Assembly: GCA_030823965.1 (NCBI GenBank)
Contig: JAVBYP010000214.1
Span: 1-8,440 of the forward strand
From: Sideroxydans sp.
Lineage (GTDB): Bacteria; Pseudomonadota; Gammaproteobacteria; Burkholderiales; Gallionellaceae
DNA: 8,440 nucleotides
Reading direction: 5' to 3'
Position 1 is the stretch's first letter. Each line of letters starts with the position of its first letter. The notes under the pieces were generated by a model that was given only the letters and a program-made list of their open reading frames with translations, was not told the DNA's origin and did no database searches. The translations under genes were made by a program, and so were the position numbers. Positions 1 to 7,738 of this stretch are shown here, piece by piece.

Positions 1-521
1 GTATGCACATCCTCGGCATCATGAAAGAGGCTATGCCATCTGTGCGTCCAGAAGTGTCTGACTTCGCTCCACGCATGATCAAGATGAAGATCAATCCAGA
101 CAAGATCCGTGATGTGATCGGTAAGGGCGGCGCGGTCATTCGTGCGCTGACTGAAGAGACTGGCACAACGATCGACATCGACGACGAAGGCAACGTCACC
201 ATCTCCTGCGTGAGCGGCGAGGCAGGTGAGGCAGCCAAGAAACGTATCGAAGACATCGTGGCTGAAGTCGAAGTGGGCAAGATCTACGAAGGTCCAGTGG
301 TCAAGCTGTTGGATTTCGGCGCGCTGATCAACATCCTGCCAGGCAAAGACGGATTGCTGCACATCTCTCAGATCTCGCACGAGCGTATCGCGAACGTTGC
401 GGACCATCTGAAAGAAGGCCAAATCGTTAAGGTCAAAGTGTTGGAAGTGGACGACAAGGGCCGCATGAAGTTGAGCATGAAGGCGCTGTTGGCACAAGCG
501 GCTGCACCTGCTGCTGAATAA
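1..521 (+). CDS. pnp: Polynucleotide phosphorylase, C-terminal part (partial, runs off the left edge)
   Basis: This is the last ~173 codons of PNPase, the 3'-to-5' phosphorolytic exoribonuclease of the RNA degradosome. The frame is open to the left edge (first whole codon at position 3), so the catalytic RNase PH domains lie outside the window. The first visible residues, [10 protein letters not shown], match the end of the second RNase PH region. A KH domain follows, with the RNA-binding loop GKGG (bases ~121-132) and [12 protein letters not shown]. Next comes an S1 domain starting at [19 protein letters not shown] and containing [10 protein letters not shown] and [16 protein letters not shown]. 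The protein ends in a short Ala-rich tail and a TAA at 519-521. An intrinsic terminator lies 21 nt downstream, so pnp ends its own transcription unit. Identification is essentially certain from domain order and motifs. Confidence 0.97.
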   Translation, partial: MHILGIMKEAMPSVRPEVSDFAPRMIKMKINPDKIRDVIGKGGAVIRALTEETGTTIDIDDEGNVTISCVSGEAGEAAKKRIEDIVAEVEVGKIYEGPVVKLLDFGALINILPGKDGLLHISQISHERIANVADHLKEGQIVKVKVLEVDDKGRMKLSMKALLAQAAAPAAE

Positions 522-541
522 GGCAATCCATCGCCGCGACG

Positions 542-566
542 AGCCCCGCCTAGTGCGGGGCTTTTC
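542..566 (+). terminator. Rho-independent terminator after pnp
   Basis: AGCCCCGC (542-549) pairs perfectly with GCGGGGCT (555-562) around the loop CTAGT, followed by a run of T (562-565). It is an 8-bp GC-rich stem placed just after the pnp stop codon. It separates pnp from the next operon. Confidence 0.9.
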
Positions 567-588
567 ATTGGTGGTCTCTAATCATTGA

Positions 589-618
589 TTGCGACATCGC
601 GTGCGGACTGCGAGAATC
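589..618 (+). promoter_or_regulatory. Possible weak sigma70 promoter for the UDG-like/uvrC/pgsA operon
   Basis: TTGCGA (589-594) and GAGAAT (613-618) are separated by 18 bp and each match the sigma70 hexamers at four positions of six. A promoter is expected between the pnp terminator and the ATG at 646, and this is the best pair I see, but the match is modest. I found no GAAC-N4-GTTC LexA-type box in this gap. Confidence 0.25.
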
Positions 619-645
619 TCTCATATCAAATTGCGCGTGTGAATC

Positions 646-1284
646 ATGACGAAGAGTACGAAATCGTTCGCTAGAAGTCTTGTAGATACCCTGCCATCCG
701 GCTTGGACGGCTTGTTCAATCCTTGGAAAGACAGTTGTCCGCATGATGCGGTAGACAATGGGCCTGCTGCAAAGTTGGAGAGGCTGTCACAGCATCTGGA
801 TTGTGACCCTGAATTCATCTTGGTCGGCGAAGCTCCCGGTTATCAGGGGTGTCGTTATAGCGGCGTCGCTTTCACCAGCGAACGTCTGTTGGGTGAGGGC
901 GCAATTCCGCGTATCGCCGCATCGCAAGGTCGCCTGTCTGACCGACGTCTACCGTTCTCCGAGCCATCCGCTACCATCGTTTGGAAGACTCTCTATCGCC
1001 TTGGTATAGCCGAGCGCACCATCTTGTGGAATGCGATGCAACTGCATCCGTATCGTGCGGATGAATTGTGGTCGAATCGAACTCCCGCGCCAGAGGAGAT
1101 CAAGCTGGGCGAACCGGCTATGCGCTTGTTGATCGAGGCGTTTCCTAAAGCTAAGGTCGTTGCAGTCGGAAAGAAGGCGGAAGGTCTGTTGAATGAGATG
1201 GGGATACAAGTGACCGGTGCGGTCCGTCATCCAGCGAATGGTGGTGCAACGGAATTCTCCAGTGGTCTGCAAGCATTGATGTGA
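646..1284 (+). CDS. Uracil-DNA glycosylase superfamily protein
   Basis: This 212-residue protein has the uracil-DNA glycosylase fold signature. LVGEAPG (residues 59-65) is the water-activating motif of the superfamily and runs into YQGCRYSGVAFTSE, with the expected uracil-stacking aromatic near F76. WNAMQLHPY (128-136) resembles the Asn-containing specificity strand. RHPANGG (194-200) with EFSSGL corresponds to the HPS-type DNA-intercalating motif. By homology it would remove uracil or another damaged base from DNA. Only three cysteines are present (C31, C53, C69), without the four-Cys 4Fe-4S arrangement of family 4 enzymes, so it is not a typical family 4 or 5 UDG and its substrate is not settled. 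The start ATG is forced by an in-frame stop two codons upstream (640-642). I see no good Shine-Dalgarno. It lies 3 nt before uvrC, which suggests co-translation of two repair genes. Confidence 0.88.
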   Translation: MTKSTKSFARSLVDTLPSGLDGLFNPWKDSCPHDAVDNGPAAKLERLSQHLDCDPEFILVGEAPGYQGCRYSGVAFTSERLLGEGAIPRIAASQGRLSDRRLPFSEPSATIVWKTLYRLGIAERTILWNAMQLHPYRADELWSNRTPAPEEIKLGEPAMRLLIEAFPKAKVVAVGKKAEGLLNEMGIQVTGAVRHPANGGATEFSSGLQALM

Positions 1285-1287
1285 GCC

Positions 1288-3096
1288 ATGTCTGAGTCCG
1301 CATTCGACCCTAAACCGTTCCTCGCCAGTCTGCCTTTGCAACCTGGTGTGTACCGCATGTTGGATGAAGCAGGGCAGGTGTTGTACGTCGGCAAAGCGAA
1401 CCAACTCAAGAAGCGGGTCAGCTCATATTTTCAGATCAGCAATCTTTCGCCACGTATCCGGCTGATGGTGTCGCATATCGCGCGCATCGAGGTCACGGTG
1501 ACGCGCTCGGAAGCGGAGGCGTTACTGCTTGAGAACAACCTCATTAAGTCGCTTAAGCCGCGCTACAACATTCTGTTCCGCGACGATAAGTCTTACCCCT
1601 ACATCGTGCTTACCGGCAGTCCGTCGCCACGTCTGACCTACTATCGTGGCGCGACCGATAAGCGCCATCAATACTTCGGCCCCTATCCCAATGCGCAAGC
1701 GGCTAAGGAGAGCATCAATCTTTTGCAGAAGGTCTTTCTTCTGCGCACATGTGAAGAGGCGGTGTTCAACAACCGCACTCGTCCTTGTCTGTTACATCAG
1801 ATCCATCGATGCAGTGCCCCCTGTGTCGGCATCATCAGTGCCGACGATTACGCCACTGATGTGCGCAATGCGGGATTGTTGTTGCAGGGCAAGCATGACG
1901 AGGTGGAGAAGCGACTGCGCATGGCGATGGAACAAGCGGCGGAGACACTGCATTACGAGAAGGCCGCCGCATTACGCGATCAGTTACAAGCCTTGCATGC
2001 GGTGCAGGAAAAACAGTTCGTGGAGAGTGGGCGCGATACGGATGCAGACATCGTCGCTGTGGTTGAAGCTGAGGGCGCGTTGTGTCTGAACCTTGCCGTG
2101 GTACGCGGCGGGCGGCATCTGGGGGACAAGCAATTCTTTCCAGCCAACGTGCAAGGGCAAGACAGTGTCGAGGTGTTACAGGCATTCCTTGCGCAACATT
2201 ATTTGGAACGCAGTGTGCCGCCGCTCATCATCACCAGCATCGAAGTGATTGATGAGGCGCTAGAACAGCTACTGTCAGAACAAGCTGGGCACAAGGTGCA
2301 GATACGTCACTCCGTCACAGGTGAGCGTCGCCAATGGTTAGATATGGCGCAATCCAATGCTTTATTGGCACTGCAAAGACAGGCAGGATTAGAGGCGGGG
2401 CAGTCGTTGCGTTTGGAGGCGTTGCGTGAGGTGTTGGCGTTGCCTGATTTGAAGCGCATCGAATGTTTCGATATCAGCCACACCATGGGCGAGGCGACGG
2501 TCGCATCCTGTGTGGTGTATGACGACCTTGCGATCCGCCCACAGGAGTATCGTCGCTTCAACATCAGTGGCATCACACCAGGGGATGATTACGCGGCCAT
2601 GCGTCAGGCCTTGACTCGCCGCTATCAGAAACTTCAGGTGGGCGAGGGTAGGCGCCCTGATCTGATCTTGATCGACGGTGGCACAGGGCAGTTAGGGATC
2701 GCAGTAGAAGTGATGGAGGAGTTGGGTTTATCCGACATCAGTCTTGTTGGTGTTGCCAAAGGGGTGGAGCGCAAAGCAGGGATGGAGCAATTAATCCGAC
2801 CCGGTATAGAAATATCGTTACAATTGCCACCAGACAGTCCGTCCCTGCATTTGATCCAACAAGTACGCGATGAGGCCCACCGTTTCGCCATCAGCGGACA
2901 TCGAGCACGACGCGGTAAGGCACGAGTCACCTCCAGTTTGGAAGACATCGAAGGCATTGGTGAGAAGCGACGCCGTAATTTGTTGACGCACTTTGGCGGT
3001 TTGAAAGGTGTGCAACAAGCCAGCGTGGACGAGTTGGCGCGAGTGGAAGGGATCAGTCCCGCACTCGCTGAAAGAATCTATCAGAGCCTACATTGA
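1288..3096 (+). CDS. uvrC: Excinuclease ABC subunit C
   Basis: UvrC makes the dual incision in nucleotide excision repair after UvrA and UvrB locate the lesion. The 602-residue length is close to the 610 of E. coli. The N-terminal GIY-YIG nuclease (~14-94) shows GVY (20-22), YVG (33-35), R43 and the catalytic E82 in LLLENNLIK; it makes the 3' cut. Four cysteines, C155, C167, C175 and C179, keep the spacing of the 4Fe-4S ligands reported for E. coli UvrC. A UVR helical hairpin for UvrB contact spans ~202-237. The C-terminal RNase H-like nuclease, responsible for the 5' cut, shows D395 (CFDISH), D434 (GDDY), D463 (LILIDGG) and H531 (DEAHRF). Tandem helix-hairpin-helix motifs close the protein ([20 protein letters not shown]). 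All key residues are intact. It follows the UDG-like gene by 3 nt and precedes pgsA by 1 nt, so translational coupling is likely. Confidence 0.98.
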   Translation: MSESAFDPKPFLASLPLQPGVYRMLDEAGQVLYVGKANQLKKRVSSYFQISNLSPRIRLMVSHIARIEVTVTRSEAEALLLENNLIKSLKPRYNILFRDDKSYPYIVLTGSPSPRLTYYRGATDKRHQYFGPYPNAQAAKESINLLQKVFLLRTCEEAVFNNRTRPCLLHQIHRCSAPCVGIISADDYATDVRNAGLLLQGKHDEVEKRLRMAMEQAAETLHYEKAAALRDQLQALHAVQEKQFVESGRDTDADIVAVVEAEGALCLNLAVVRGGRHLGDKQFFPANVQGQDSVEVLQAFLAQHYLERSVPPLIITSIEVIDEALEQLLSEQAGHKVQIRHSVTGERRQWLDMAQSNALLALQRQAGLEAGQSLRLEALREVLALPDLKRIECFDISHTMGEATVASCVVYDDLAIRPQEYRRFNISGITPGDDYAAMRQALTRRYQKLQVGEGRRPDLILIDGGTGQLGIAVEVMEELGLSDISLVGVAKGVERKAGMEQLIRPGIEISLQLPPDSPSLHLIQQVRDEAHRFAISGHRARRGKARVTSSLEDIEGIGEKRRRNLLTHFGGLKGVQQASVDELARVEGISPALAERIYQSLH

Positions 3097-3097
3097 A

Positions 3098-3673
3098 ATG
3101 CCTATAAACATCCCAAATCTGCTGACGTGGTTGCGTATCTTATTGATACCTGTATTTATTGCCGTCTTTTATGTCTCAGATGAGACATTGAGCATGCATC
3201 ACAAGCATATGCTGAGTTTCGCCATCTTCTGGTTGGCCTCTATCACGGATTGGTTGGATGGGTATTTGGCGCGAGTGCTGAATCAGAGTTCTGCCTTCGG
3301 TGCATTTCTAGATCCTGTCGCAGATAAATTGATGGTCGTCGCTGCACTGGTCATTCTGTTGAACCTCGGTTACGTGGATGCCATCATCGCTTTCATCATC
3401 ATCGGACGTGAATTGACTATCTCTGCATTGCGCGAGTGGATGGCGCAACTCGGTGGAAGCAAGAGCGTAGCGGTCTCTATGATAGGCAAAGTGAAGACTG
3501 TGTTTCAGATGTTGGCTATCCAATTCCTGCTGTTCCATGAGCCTCTGTTTGGCATCTCTACGGAATGGGTAGGCACCTTGTTGATCTATCTGGCTGCTAT
3601 CCTCACGCTGTGGTCGATGGTGTATTACCTGATGCTGGCCGCACCGCAAATAAAATCTCAAGATCGGAATTGA
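3098..3673 (+). CDS. pgsA: CDP-diacylglycerol-glycerol-3-phosphate 3-phosphatidyltransferase
   Basis: This inner-membrane enzyme (191 residues) makes phosphatidylglycerol phosphate from CDP-diacylglycerol and sn-glycerol 3-phosphate, the committed step to phosphatidylglycerol and cardiolipin. The CDP-alcohol phosphotransferase signature is complete: D51, D54-G55, A58-R59, G68, D72 and D76. The protein opens with PNLLTWLRILLIP, typical of PgsA, and has about five hydrophobic segments (roughly 8-27, 39-50, 79-105, 128-145 and 155-182). I chose the ATG at 3098 over an upstream in-frame start at 3008. It gives the usual PgsA N-terminus, and the upstream stretch lies inside uvrC and is not PgsA-like. 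TGA-A-ATG links it to uvrC with a 1-nt gap. A uvrC-pgsA pair followed by tRNA genes is common in proteobacteria. The stop codon overlaps the -35 element of the tRNA promoter. Confidence 0.96.
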   Translation: MPINIPNLLTWLRILLIPVFIAVFYVSDETLSMHHKHMLSFAIFWLASITDWLDGYLARVLNQSSAFGAFLDPVADKLMVVAALVILLNLGYVDAIIAFIIIGRELTISALREWMAQLGGSKSVAVSMIGKVKTVFQMLAIQFLLFHEPLFGISTEWVGTLLIYLAAILTLWSMVYYLMLAAPQIKSQDRN

Positions 3674-3697
3674 TTTTCATCGCGCGGTCTGTATAAT
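3670..3697 (+). promoter_or_regulatory. sigma70 promoter of the tRNA-Pro-Arg-His operon
   Basis: TTGATT (3670-3675), a 16-bp spacer and a perfect TATAAT (3692-3697) are followed by the GC-rich discriminator GCCGCGCTC, typical of stable-RNA promoters under stringent control. The -35 includes the last base of the final pgsA sense codon and the whole TGA. Transcription would start near 3703-3705, only 3-5 nt before the mature tRNA-Pro 5' end at 3708. Confidence 0.82.
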
Positions 3698-3707
3698 GCC
3701 GCGCTCT

Positions 3708-3784
3708 CGGGGTGTAGCGTAGCCTGGTAGCGCGCCTGGTTTGGGACCAGGATGTCGGGAGTTCGAATCTCTCCACCCCGACCA
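3708..3784 (+). tRNA. tRNA-Pro (anticodon UGG)
   Basis: The acceptor stem CGGGGTG (3708-3714) pairs with CACCCCG (3774-3780), followed by discriminator A and an encoded CCA (3782-3784). The anticodon stem CCTGG/CCAGG (3735-3739, 3747-3751) encloses the loop TTTGGGA with anticodon TGG at 3742-3744. The T arm carries GTTCGAATC. Total length is 77 nt. It is the first gene of the tRNA operon, and its leader is predicted to be very short. Confidence 0.97.
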
Positions 3785-3825
3785 GGTTCAAAGTAGTAAG
3801 AAGTTTGTAGTATGCCGACCGAATT

Positions 3826-3902
3826 GTGCCCGTAGCTCAACCGGATAGAGCACCAGCCTTCTAAGCTGGGGGTTGCTGGTTCGATTCCAGTCGGGCACAC
3901 CA
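3826..3902 (+). tRNA. tRNA-Arg (anticodon UCU)
   Basis: The acceptor stem GTGCCCG (3826-3832) pairs with CGGGCAC (3892-3898), followed by discriminator A and an encoded CCA (3900-3902). The anticodon stem CCAGC/GCTGG (3853-3857, 3865-3869) encloses CTTCTAA with anticodon TCT at 3860-3862, which reads AGA and AGG. The T arm has GTTCGATTC. It lies 41 nt after tRNA-Pro with no terminator between. Confidence 0.97.
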
Positions 3903-3922
3903 ACAGACTTCAACGATTCAAC

Positions 3923-3999
3923 GGTGGTCGTAGCTCAGTTGGTAGAGCCCTGGATTGTGATTCCAGTTGTCGTGGGTTCGAGCCCCATCGATCACCCCA
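3923..3999 (+). tRNA. tRNA-His (anticodon GUG)
   Basis: The acceptor stem GTGGTCG (3924-3930) pairs with CGATCAC (3989-3995), including one G-T pair. An encoded extra G at 3923 (G-1) faces C73 at 3996, the identity element required by histidyl-tRNA synthetase, and CCA follows at 3997-3999. The anticodon stem CTGGA/TCCAG encloses TTGTGAT with anticodon GTG at 3957-3959. It lies 20 nt after tRNA-Arg. The Pro-Arg-His order resembles tRNA clusters in gammaproteobacteria. Confidence 0.97.
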
Positions 4000-4005
4000 A
4001 ATATA

Positions 4006-4040
4006 AAACCCGCTGATCTTAACGATTAGCGGGTTTTTTC
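4006..4040 (+). terminator. Intrinsic terminator of the tRNA operon, probably bidirectional
   Basis: The stem AACCCGCTGATC (4007-4018) pairs with GATTAGCGGGTT (4024-4035), giving 12 bp with one G-T pair around the loop TTAAC. A run of six T (4034-4039) follows on the plus strand. On the minus strand the same hairpin is followed by TTTT then ATAT. It therefore can also end transcription of umuD, whose stop codon lies about 23 nt away. Confidence 0.9.
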
Positions 4041-4062
4041 ATTTCATCATTTCTATCTATAC

Positions 4063-4539
4063 CTATACCTTGTGTACGTTCCATTGCACCACGCCCCATA
4101 TCGAGAAATCCTGATCGGCCTTCACGATCACATCGGGGTAGTCAGAATGCGCGGCACGCAATACTTTGCCTTGTGGGGTATAGAGCAATTGTTTTACAGT
4201 GAATTCGCCATCCAACACGGCGACGACCACACTTTCGTTCGTGGCGGGAACCGCCCTATCTACCACCAGCAGATCGCCATCGTAGATGCCTAAGTCACGC
4301 ATCGAATGTCCCGCCACGCGCATGAAGAAGGTCGATTCCCTGTGTTCGATGAGATGTTCGTCTAAGCTCAGACGTCGCTCCACATGGTCATCAGCGGGGG
4401 TGGGGAAGCCGGCTGGGACAGCTTTGCGCAACAAGGCGCGTTGCCGCTCGAACATCGATTTGTTGGGGTGTGTCAGAGAAAGTAGGACTGAGGCGCTGCG
4501 GCGCATCGAGCTGGCGTGGTGGTGGCTAAGAAGGGGCAT
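4063..4539 (-). CDS. umuD: UmuD-type S24 self-cleaving subunit of error-prone polymerase V
   Basis: This 158-residue protein matches UmuD, which cleaves itself when bound to RecA filaments to give UmuD', the partner of UmuC in translesion polymerase V. The cleavage site is A43-G44 in VPAGFPTPADD. The nucleophile is S79 in AGHSM and the general base is K116 in DGEFTVKQL. Ser-Lys spacing (37) and Gly-Ser spacing (35) equal those of E. coli UmuD. Residues GIYDGDLLVVD and FSIWGVV complete the S24 domain. The N-terminal tail before cleavage (43 residues) is longer than the 24 of E. coli, has no recognisable helix-turn-helix, and so argues against LexA. I chose ATG 4539 because GGAG lies 6 nt upstream. 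An ATG at 4551 and a TTG at 4569 are in frame, but the TTG lies upstream of the predicted transcription start. No umuC is adjacent. LexA-type boxes lie immediately upstream. Confidence 0.88.
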   Translation of the reverse strand: MPLLSHHHASSMRRSASVLLSLTHPNKSMFERQRALLRKAVPAGFPTPADDHVERRLSLDEHLIEHRESTFFMRVAGHSMRDLGIYDGDLLVVDRAVPATNESVVVAVLDGEFTVKQLLYTPQGKVLRAAHSDYPDVIVKADQDFSIWGVVQWNVHKV

Positions 4540-4553
4540 GGCAATCTCCATAA

Positions 4554-4565
4554 GAACGAACGTTC
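4554..4565. promoter_or_regulatory. LexA-type box 1 (umuD-proximal)
   Basis: GAACGAACGTTC on the plus strand fits GAAC-N4-GTTC exactly. It also matches the non-canonical betaproteobacterial LexA consensus GAACGaaCGTTC as I recall it from Sideroxydans lithotrophicus. It covers the predicted transcription start of umuD (about 4563 on the minus strand), a position where a bound repressor would block initiation. Confidence 0.8.
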
Positions 4566-4569
4566 TCAA

Positions 4570-4598
4570 ATGGTAGAGAACGTTCGTTCTTATGTCAA
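4570..4598 (-). promoter_or_regulatory. sigma70 promoter of umuD
   Basis: On the minus strand, a perfect TTGACA (4598-4593), a 17-bp spacer (4592-4576) and TACCAT (4575-4570, four of six matches). The spacer is exactly the right arm of the inverted repeat. Transcription would start near 4563, giving a leader of about 24 nt that carries GGAG before the ATG at 4539. Confidence 0.8.
4578..4589. promoter_or_regulatory. LexA-type box 2 (inside the umuD promoter spacer)
   Basis: Plus-strand GAACGTTCGTTC reads GAACGAACGTTC on the minus strand, the same sequence as box 1 in opposite orientation. The centre-to-centre distance to box 1 is 24 bp. It lies entirely between the -35 and -10 hexamers of the umuD promoter. 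Confidence 0.8.
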
Positions 4599-4612
4599 CA
4601 CTTCTTGTTGAA

Positions 4613-5131
4613 TCAGGCCTTGGTCTTCAGCAATACCCACACAGCGCCGCCGCCTCCTGCATTTTGTGGAGCTTCGCAGAATGCGAGCACCTGTGCATGC
4701 TGGGTCAGCCAATGGCGGGTGTTGACCTTGAGGATGCCGTCCCGTCCTTCGTCTCGCCAGCCTTTGCCGTGGATGATATTGACGCAACGCAAGCCACGCT
4801 GGGTCGCGTGATGCAGGAACGTCACTAATAGTTGCCTTGCTTCGTCATTGGTGAGGCCGTGCAGGTCTAAGCTGTCCTGTGGTGGCCATTCACCACGCCG
4901 CAACTTGCGTAGCGTCATGCGGTTCAGGCCGTTACTTAGATATTCGGTGGCGGCGATATCGCCAGCACCGTGGTCGGAAAGGCCGTCCAGAATGACGACT
5001 GAAGTCAGCGGGGTGTCTTTTGTGCGGATAGGTTTGGGCGTCGGAACGACACGGTCACTGGGTTTGAGCGGGACCACGTCTTCCAGTGCTTGCCGGAACA
5101 AGTCGTTATCCTGTCCCGGCTTTTCTTTCAC
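4613..5131 (-). CDS. Smr-domain protein (SmrA/SmrB-like)
   Basis: The C-terminal half of this 172-residue protein is a Smr (small MutS-related) domain. It shows LDLHGLT (88-94), the HGKG loop (121-124) and GGGGAVWVLLK (159-169), all typical of stand-alone Smr proteins in proteobacteria. Smr domains are nicking endonucleases. Known members act on DNA or, like E. coli SmrB, cut mRNA at collided ribosomes, and the sequence alone does not decide between these. The N-terminal ~80 residues are charged and probably flexible. The start is a GTG at 5131, preceded by GGGG 7 nt upstream and lying 3 nt after the trxB stop, so it is likely translated with trxB. Its stop lies 14 nt before the -35 of the umuD promoter, with no intrinsic terminator between. 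Confidence 0.9.
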   Translation of the reverse strand: MKEKPGQDNDLFRQALEDVVPLKPSDRVVPTPKPIRTKDTPLTSVVILDGLSDHGAGDIAATEYLSNGLNRMTLRKLRRGEWPPQDSLDLHGLTNDEARQLLVTFLHHATQRGLRCVNIIHGKGWRDEGRDGILKVNTRHWLTQHAQVLAFCEAPQNAGGGGAVWVLLKTKA

Positions 5132-5134
5132 GAC

Positions 5135-7127
<1,993 letters not shown>

Positions 7128-7129
7128 AG

Positions 7130-7588
7130 CTAGTAGATACGCCGCGCGCCGTTGAAGCGGGATTTCCAGTAGGTGTAATGCATCGGTTCCACACGGATGC
7201 GATCGCCACGCTTGGGCGAATGAACGAACTTCCCGTCACCGACATAGATACCCACGTGCGAGAACGGTTGTCGCAAAGTGTTGTAGAACACGAGGTCGCC
7301 AGGACGCAGCTCGCTCTGTTCGATGGGTTCGCCGACGCGGCTGATCTCACGGCTGGTGCGCGGGAGTGAGATGTCCAACTCGTGACGGTACACATGCCCC
7401 ACGAATCCGCTGCAATCGAAACCACTTTCTGCTGAATTGCCGCCGTAGCGATAGGGCGTGTCCGCCAGACTCATGGCATACATCACCAGATCGTTCATGC
7501 GATCTTCTGAGGCATTGTCAGAACGGTGCGCTGGGGTACCGCACCCTGCGAGTAAAAGGGCCAACAACAAGGAAAAGAGGATTTTCAT
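7130..7588 (-). CDS. NlpC/P60 family lipoprotein, probable murein endopeptidase (MepS/Spr-like)
   Basis: This 152-residue lipoprotein has a signal peptide with the lipobox LLAGC, the lipidated residue being C16, so it is membrane-anchored in the envelope. The remainder is an NlpC/P60 (C40) cysteine peptidase domain. Catalytic C59 is in SGFDCSGFV, H111 in FSHVGIYVGDG and the third polar residue H123 in FVHSP. TPYRYGGNS and LRPGDLVFYNT are family landmarks. Enzymes of this family cut peptide stems or cross-links of peptidoglycan; E. coli MepS opens cross-links to allow wall growth. No SH3 or LysM domain is present. No Shine-Dalgarno is seen before the ATG at 7588. It converges on mltB and is divergent from surE. 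Confidence 0.94.
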   Translation of the reverse strand: MKILFSLLLALLLAGCGTPAHRSDNASEDRMNDLVMYAMSLADTPYRYGGNSAESGFDCSGFVGHVYRHELDISLPRTSREISRVGEPIEQSELRPGDLVFYNTLRQPFSHVGIYVGDGKFVHSPKRGDRIRVEPMHYTYWKSRFNGARRIY

Positions 7589-7596
7589 GGGGGCGG

Positions 7597-7626
7597 AATT
7601 TACCGTTCAGTCCTCGTTTGTGTAAA
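7597..7626 (-). promoter_or_regulatory. Probable sigma70 promoter of the NlpC/P60 gene
   Basis: On the minus strand, TTTACA (7626-7621, five of six matches), an 18-bp spacer and TAAATT (7602-7597, four of six), followed by CCGCCCCC. The predicted start is about 7590, which is 0-3 nt before the ATG at 7588. Confidence 0.45.
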
Positions 7627-7700
7627 GCGCATCTTTCGGTTCGAGCCTTCCGTACGCTAGACATTCCTCGCTGAGACGCCCCTTGTTCGTCCTTCTAAAG

Positions 7701-7706
7701 TAGAAT
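7701..7706 (+). promoter_or_regulatory. Probable -10 element of surE
   Basis: TAGAAT matches the -10 consensus at five of six positions and is followed by CCGCGCTG, the same discriminator style as the tRNA and mltB promoters. I see no convincing -35 at normal spacing. The leader would be about 26 nt and contains GGAG (7724-7727), 11 nt before the ATG. Confidence 0.4.
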
Positions 7707-7738
7707 CCGCGCTGACCTAAAACGGAGCAACATTTCTG

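Larger units (their letters stand above)
4551..4592. repeat. Perfect 17-bp inverted repeat with 8-bp centre (umuD operator)
   Basis: TAAGAACGAACGTTCTC (4551-4567) and its exact reverse complement (4576-4592) flank AAATGGTA. Each arm contains one GAAC-N4-GTTC box and a smaller GAACGTTC palindrome. The element spans the umuD promoter and ends at the upstream in-frame ATG (4551). It reads as a two-site operator. Confidence 0.95.

Noticed and set aside
949..1404. 151-codon reverse frame across the UDG-like/uvrC junction
   Set aside because: It is antisense to two well-supported genes, has no recognisable domain and lacks a start region of its own.
3008..3097. 30-codon upstream extension of pgsA
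   Set aside because: It lies inside the uvrC helix-hairpin-helix region, and the added peptide is unlike the PgsA N-terminus.
3603..3903. Reverse-strand reading frames with GIEPATPSLEGW and VERFELPTSW peptides
   Set aside because: These are antisense translations of the tRNA-Arg and tRNA-Pro genes. Such peptides are well-known false annotations across genomes.
3708..3999. tRNA genes as an attachment site for an integrated element
   Set aside because: tRNA 3' ends are frequent integration sites, but no integrase and no second copy of a tRNA 3' end is visible nearby. The terminator follows directly.
4063..4539. Identification as LexA itself
   Set aside because: The S24 domain is shared, but the 43-residue N-terminal part is too short for, and does not resemble, the LexA winged helix. 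The sequence around the cleavage site is UmuD-like.
4540..4569. TTG (4569) or ATG (4551) as the umuD start
   Set aside because: The TTG lies upstream of the predicted transcription start. The ATG at 4551 has no Shine-Dalgarno, while the ATG at 4539 has GGAG at 6 nt. The 4551 ATG remains a weaker possibility.
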